From GCA-2683825 sp965662355 (GTDB lineage Bacteria > Planctomycetota > UBA1135 > GCA-002686595), in NCBI GenBank assembly GCA_965662355.1, contig CBFIHP010000017.1:62001-126000 (forward strand): 64,000 bases of DNA. Direction: 5' to 3'. This document shows, one piece after another, positions 62,088 to 64,000 of the stretch (position 1 is the stretch's first letter; every line of letters begins with the position of its first letter). The translations under genes were made by a program, and so were the position numbers. The notes beneath the pieces are model-generated. The model did not search any database and was not told the origin of the DNA. It saw only the letters and a list, made by a program, of their open reading frames with translations.

Positions 62088-63800
62088 ATGGGGTGTATGC
62101 TCTCTCGATTGCGCAACGTCGAATACAGTGTTCTCCTTCTGTGTGGCGTAGCTGCCTGCTCCGCGAAGGAACCGGTGCAGGGACCGAACGTGGTCTTGAT
62201 CACGCTGGACAGTGTGCGAGCCGATGTCCTGGGAGCCTATGGTGACGATCCACGCTTCACGGAGCGCTCGTCGAGCCCGCGACTCGATCGACTCGCGGCC
62301 GAGGGGCTCCTGGTCGAGCAGGCCTACTCGAGCTCGTCGTGGACGCTGCCCTCGCACGTTTCCATCTTCACGGGCCAACCCGACCTCGTGCATGCGGTGG
62401 AACAGGATGGGCACGAGATCCATCCGTCACTTCCGCTCTTGAGCGAGACGTTGCAACGCGCGGGCTATCGAACGGCGGGGTTCTATTCGGGACCGTACCT
62501 GGACAAAGCCTTTGGCTTCGCGCGCGGCTTCGACACGTACGAGGCGTGCTATGGCGACGACCTGCGTTGGGCAATGGAGGATCTACGACGGGCCCAGGCA
62601 CAGCTCGAGCCGACCCAAGGTTCGAAGGGTCAGCGGCTCGACGCATTGACCAGCTACGCCGCGGCGCAGCAGAGGGTCGAGCTGGCCTCACACCGCGATC
62701 GCAGCTCGAAACACGTCGCAGACGCCCTGATCGACCAGCTGGACAAGCACGCAAAAAGCGCCCGCCCCTTCTTCCTCTTCGGGCACTTCTTCGATCCGCA
62801 CTACGATTACGCGCCGCCGGAAGAGTTCCGCAAAGCCTTCGATCCCGACTACGCTGGCGAGGGCATCGAACGCGACTTCATTCGCAATCCCGCCATCGCG
62901 ACCTTCCATGAAGGAGGACGCACGCGCGTCATCGACGAACGCGGTTTGCAGCACCTGTGGGCAATGTACGAAGCCGAGGTGGCCTGGACAGATTCACAGA
63001 TCGGACGCGTGCTCGATCGGTTGGACGAGCTGGGCTTGGTGGAGAACACCTTGGTCATCGTCACGGCGGACCACGGCGACGAGTTCTTCGAGCACGGTTC
63101 CATTGGACATCGCAGTACGTTGCACGATGAGCTCGTGCACGTCCCCTTGATCGTGCGTTGGGCGAGGGACTTTGCGCCTGGGAGCCGATTGGAAATGCCC
63201 CTCTCCCTGATCGAAATCGCGCCCACGATTCTCAGAGCCGTTGGGCTGCACCCCGGAGCGAGTCTGGGTTCAGGACTGCAATCCGTGATCGAAGGCGCGG
63301 AACCCGGTCCGGTTCTAGGTCGCGTCGTCTCGACAGAAGAGACGACGCTCGAGTTGGCGGGCACGAGTTATCAGGCAGCCCAGACCATGGTGCGCGAGAC
63401 CTACAGGCTGGGCTCGGTCAAGCTCTTTCGCGAGGTCGCCTGGATCCAACCGACCGAATCCGTGCCCGAACGTCTCATGGCCATCGCAAACGCATTGCGC
63501 CTGGACATGCAGGCCAACGAGGTCCTGACGTGGTTGCTTCTCGATGTGAAGCCGGAGGAAAAGGGGCCCTGGACGGAATTCGAAAATGAGCGGGAAGGCC
63601 GGGCGCTCGTTCACTTCCGCGAGACCTATCAACAACTCCTCGAACAACGCGTAACGCCCGGCCGAGTCGACGTGACCGCCGATGTCCTGTCGGCTCTGTC
63701 GGGACTCGGCTATGCCGAACAGGAGGCCCGCATCGGCGCCCTCCCCGGCGACGACCTCGCGTTGTATCCACCCCGGCACACCGTACCCTCTATCCGATGA
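62088..63800 (+). CDS. Sulfatase-like lipoprotein with Thr in the active site
   Basis: The 570-residue product has a lipobox (GVAACS, Cys24). It shows NVVLITLDSVRADVLGAYG, SSWTLPSHVSIFTG with T86 at the formylglycine position, DPHYDYAPPEE and TADHGDEFFEHG. It resembles the protein at 15561-16994 but is longer. Thr cannot be converted to formylglycine, so phosphoester or phosphonate cleavage is as likely as sulfate hydrolysis. It starts 6 nt after the SRPBCC gene and overlaps the xdhC-like gene by 4 bp. Confidence 0.85.
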   Translation: MGCMLSRLRNVEYSVLLLCGVAACSAKEPVQGPNVVLITLDSVRADVLGAYGDDPRFTERSSSPRLDRLAAEGLLVEQAYSSSSWTLPSHVSIFTGQPDLVHAVEQDGHEIHPSLPLLSETLQRAGYRTAGFYSGPYLDKAFGFARGFDTYEACYGDDLRWAMEDLRRAQAQLEPTQGSKGQRLDALTSYAAAQQRVELASHRDRSSKHVADALIDQLDKHAKSARPFFLFGHFFDPHYDYAPPEEFRKAFDPDYAGEGIERDFIRNPAIATFHEGGRTRVIDERGLQHLWAMYEAEVAWTDSQIGRVLDRLDELGLVENTLVIVTADHGDEFFEHGSIGHRSTLHDELVHVPLIVRWARDFAPGSRLEMPLSLIEIAPTILRAVGLHPGASLGSGLQSVIEGAEPGPVLGRVVSTEETTLELAGTSYQAAQTMVRETYRLGSVKLFREVAWIQPTESVPERLMAIANALRLDMQANEVLTWLLLDVKPEEKGPWTEFENEREGRALVHFRETYQQLLEQRVTPGRVDVTADVLSALSGLGYAEQEARIGALPGDDLALYPPRHTVPSIR

Positions 63801-64000
63801 GTGAACGCGGTCAGGACTGGATCGACGCCCTGGGCGACTTCCGAACACGCGGCCAAGCCTGCGTCGTGGTTGTCGTTACCGACGTACGTGGTAGCGCACC
63901 GCGTGAAGCGGGAACGCGCATGCTCGTGGATCCAAGCGGCGAACTGGCCCACGGCACGATCGGCGGTGGCCAGCTCGAACTGCAAGCACTCGAGCACGCC
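63797..64000 (+). CDS. XdhC/CoxI-family protein, 5' part
   Basis: Only the first 68 codons are in the window. They show CVVVVVTDVRGSAPREAGTRMLVDPSG and GTIGGGQLE, the XdhC/CoxI signature. XdhC inserts or sulfurates the molybdenum cofactor of xanthine dehydrogenase-type enzymes. It overlaps the sulfatase-like gene in ATGA. The rest of the gene and any molybdoenzyme genes lie beyond 64000. Confidence 0.85.
   Translation, partial: MSERGQDWIDALGDFRTRGQACVVVVVTDVRGSAPREAGTRMLVDPSGELAHGTIGGGQLELQALEHA

Noticed and set aside
1..64000. tRNA, rRNA or CRISPR array
   Set aside because: No GTTCGAA-type T-loop in a cloverleaf context, no rRNA stretch and no regularly spaced repeats were seen by eye; a tRNAscan or CRISPR search would settle it.

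Overview
The window is GC-rich DNA that looks like a marine Planctomycetota chromosome, probably a deep-branching lineage. The pointers are many secreted proteins and lipoproteins of types frequent in that phylum (HAF repeats, FG-GAP/ASPIC-UnbV, BNR sialidase, CotH plus beta-helix, sulfatase-like enzymes, PKD-cytochrome peroxidase), an exosortase H-like pair, and a recurring secreted C-terminal module. The assignment is inference; no rRNA or tRNA gene is visible.

Region 1 (1-12.4 kb): secreted proteins, a Tat-type PLP enzyme bracketed by two same-orientation copies of a ~108-bp palindromic repeat (a third, truncated copy lies at 5003), a GDT1-family transporter, a YHS-domain lipoprotein whose frame runs through an in-frame TGA (selenoprotein candidate), and a fused membrane/spermidine-synthase-like protein. 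Region 2 (12.5-20 kb): an OPA-type MFS carrier with an S1-repeat RNA-binding protein, a COQ4-like protein, a sulfatase-like lipoprotein, then nagA-rsmD and a second methyltransferase. Region 3 (20-30 kb): an inward-rectifier K+ channel, a sigma-factor pseudogene, an M23-like protein, a TraB/GumN-like lipoprotein, a GNAT enzyme, a porin-sialidase operon, a DMT exporter and a secreted esterase.

Region 4 (30-45 kb): an operon of a CotH/beta-helix protein and an ILEI-like/EF-hand protein, a lipoprotein-hydrolase pair, a DUF6122-like membrane protein, a gamma-carbonic-anhydrase-like protein, a TPR lipoprotein, a PKD/di-heme peroxidase and a metallophosphoesterase. Region 5 (45-53 kb): a histidine kinase-NtrC pair, an ASPIC/UnbV lipoprotein with a decayed relative, an exosortase H-like gene with a membrane partner and an orphan sorting-signal-like tail, and pdxJ-dapA. 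Region 6 (53-64 kb): a GspE-N-like protein, clpB behind a sigma-54-type promoter with two palindromic upstream sites, a TPR-containing membrane protein, a SWIM-SNF2 helicase, and an ArsR-SRPBCC-sulfatase-XdhC cluster cut by the window end.

The strongest leads are the TGA-containing YHS lipoprotein with its SECIS-like hairpin, the sigma-54 layout upstream of clpB, and the palindromic repeat family. Functional links between neighbouring genes are mostly inferred from spacing and overlap.
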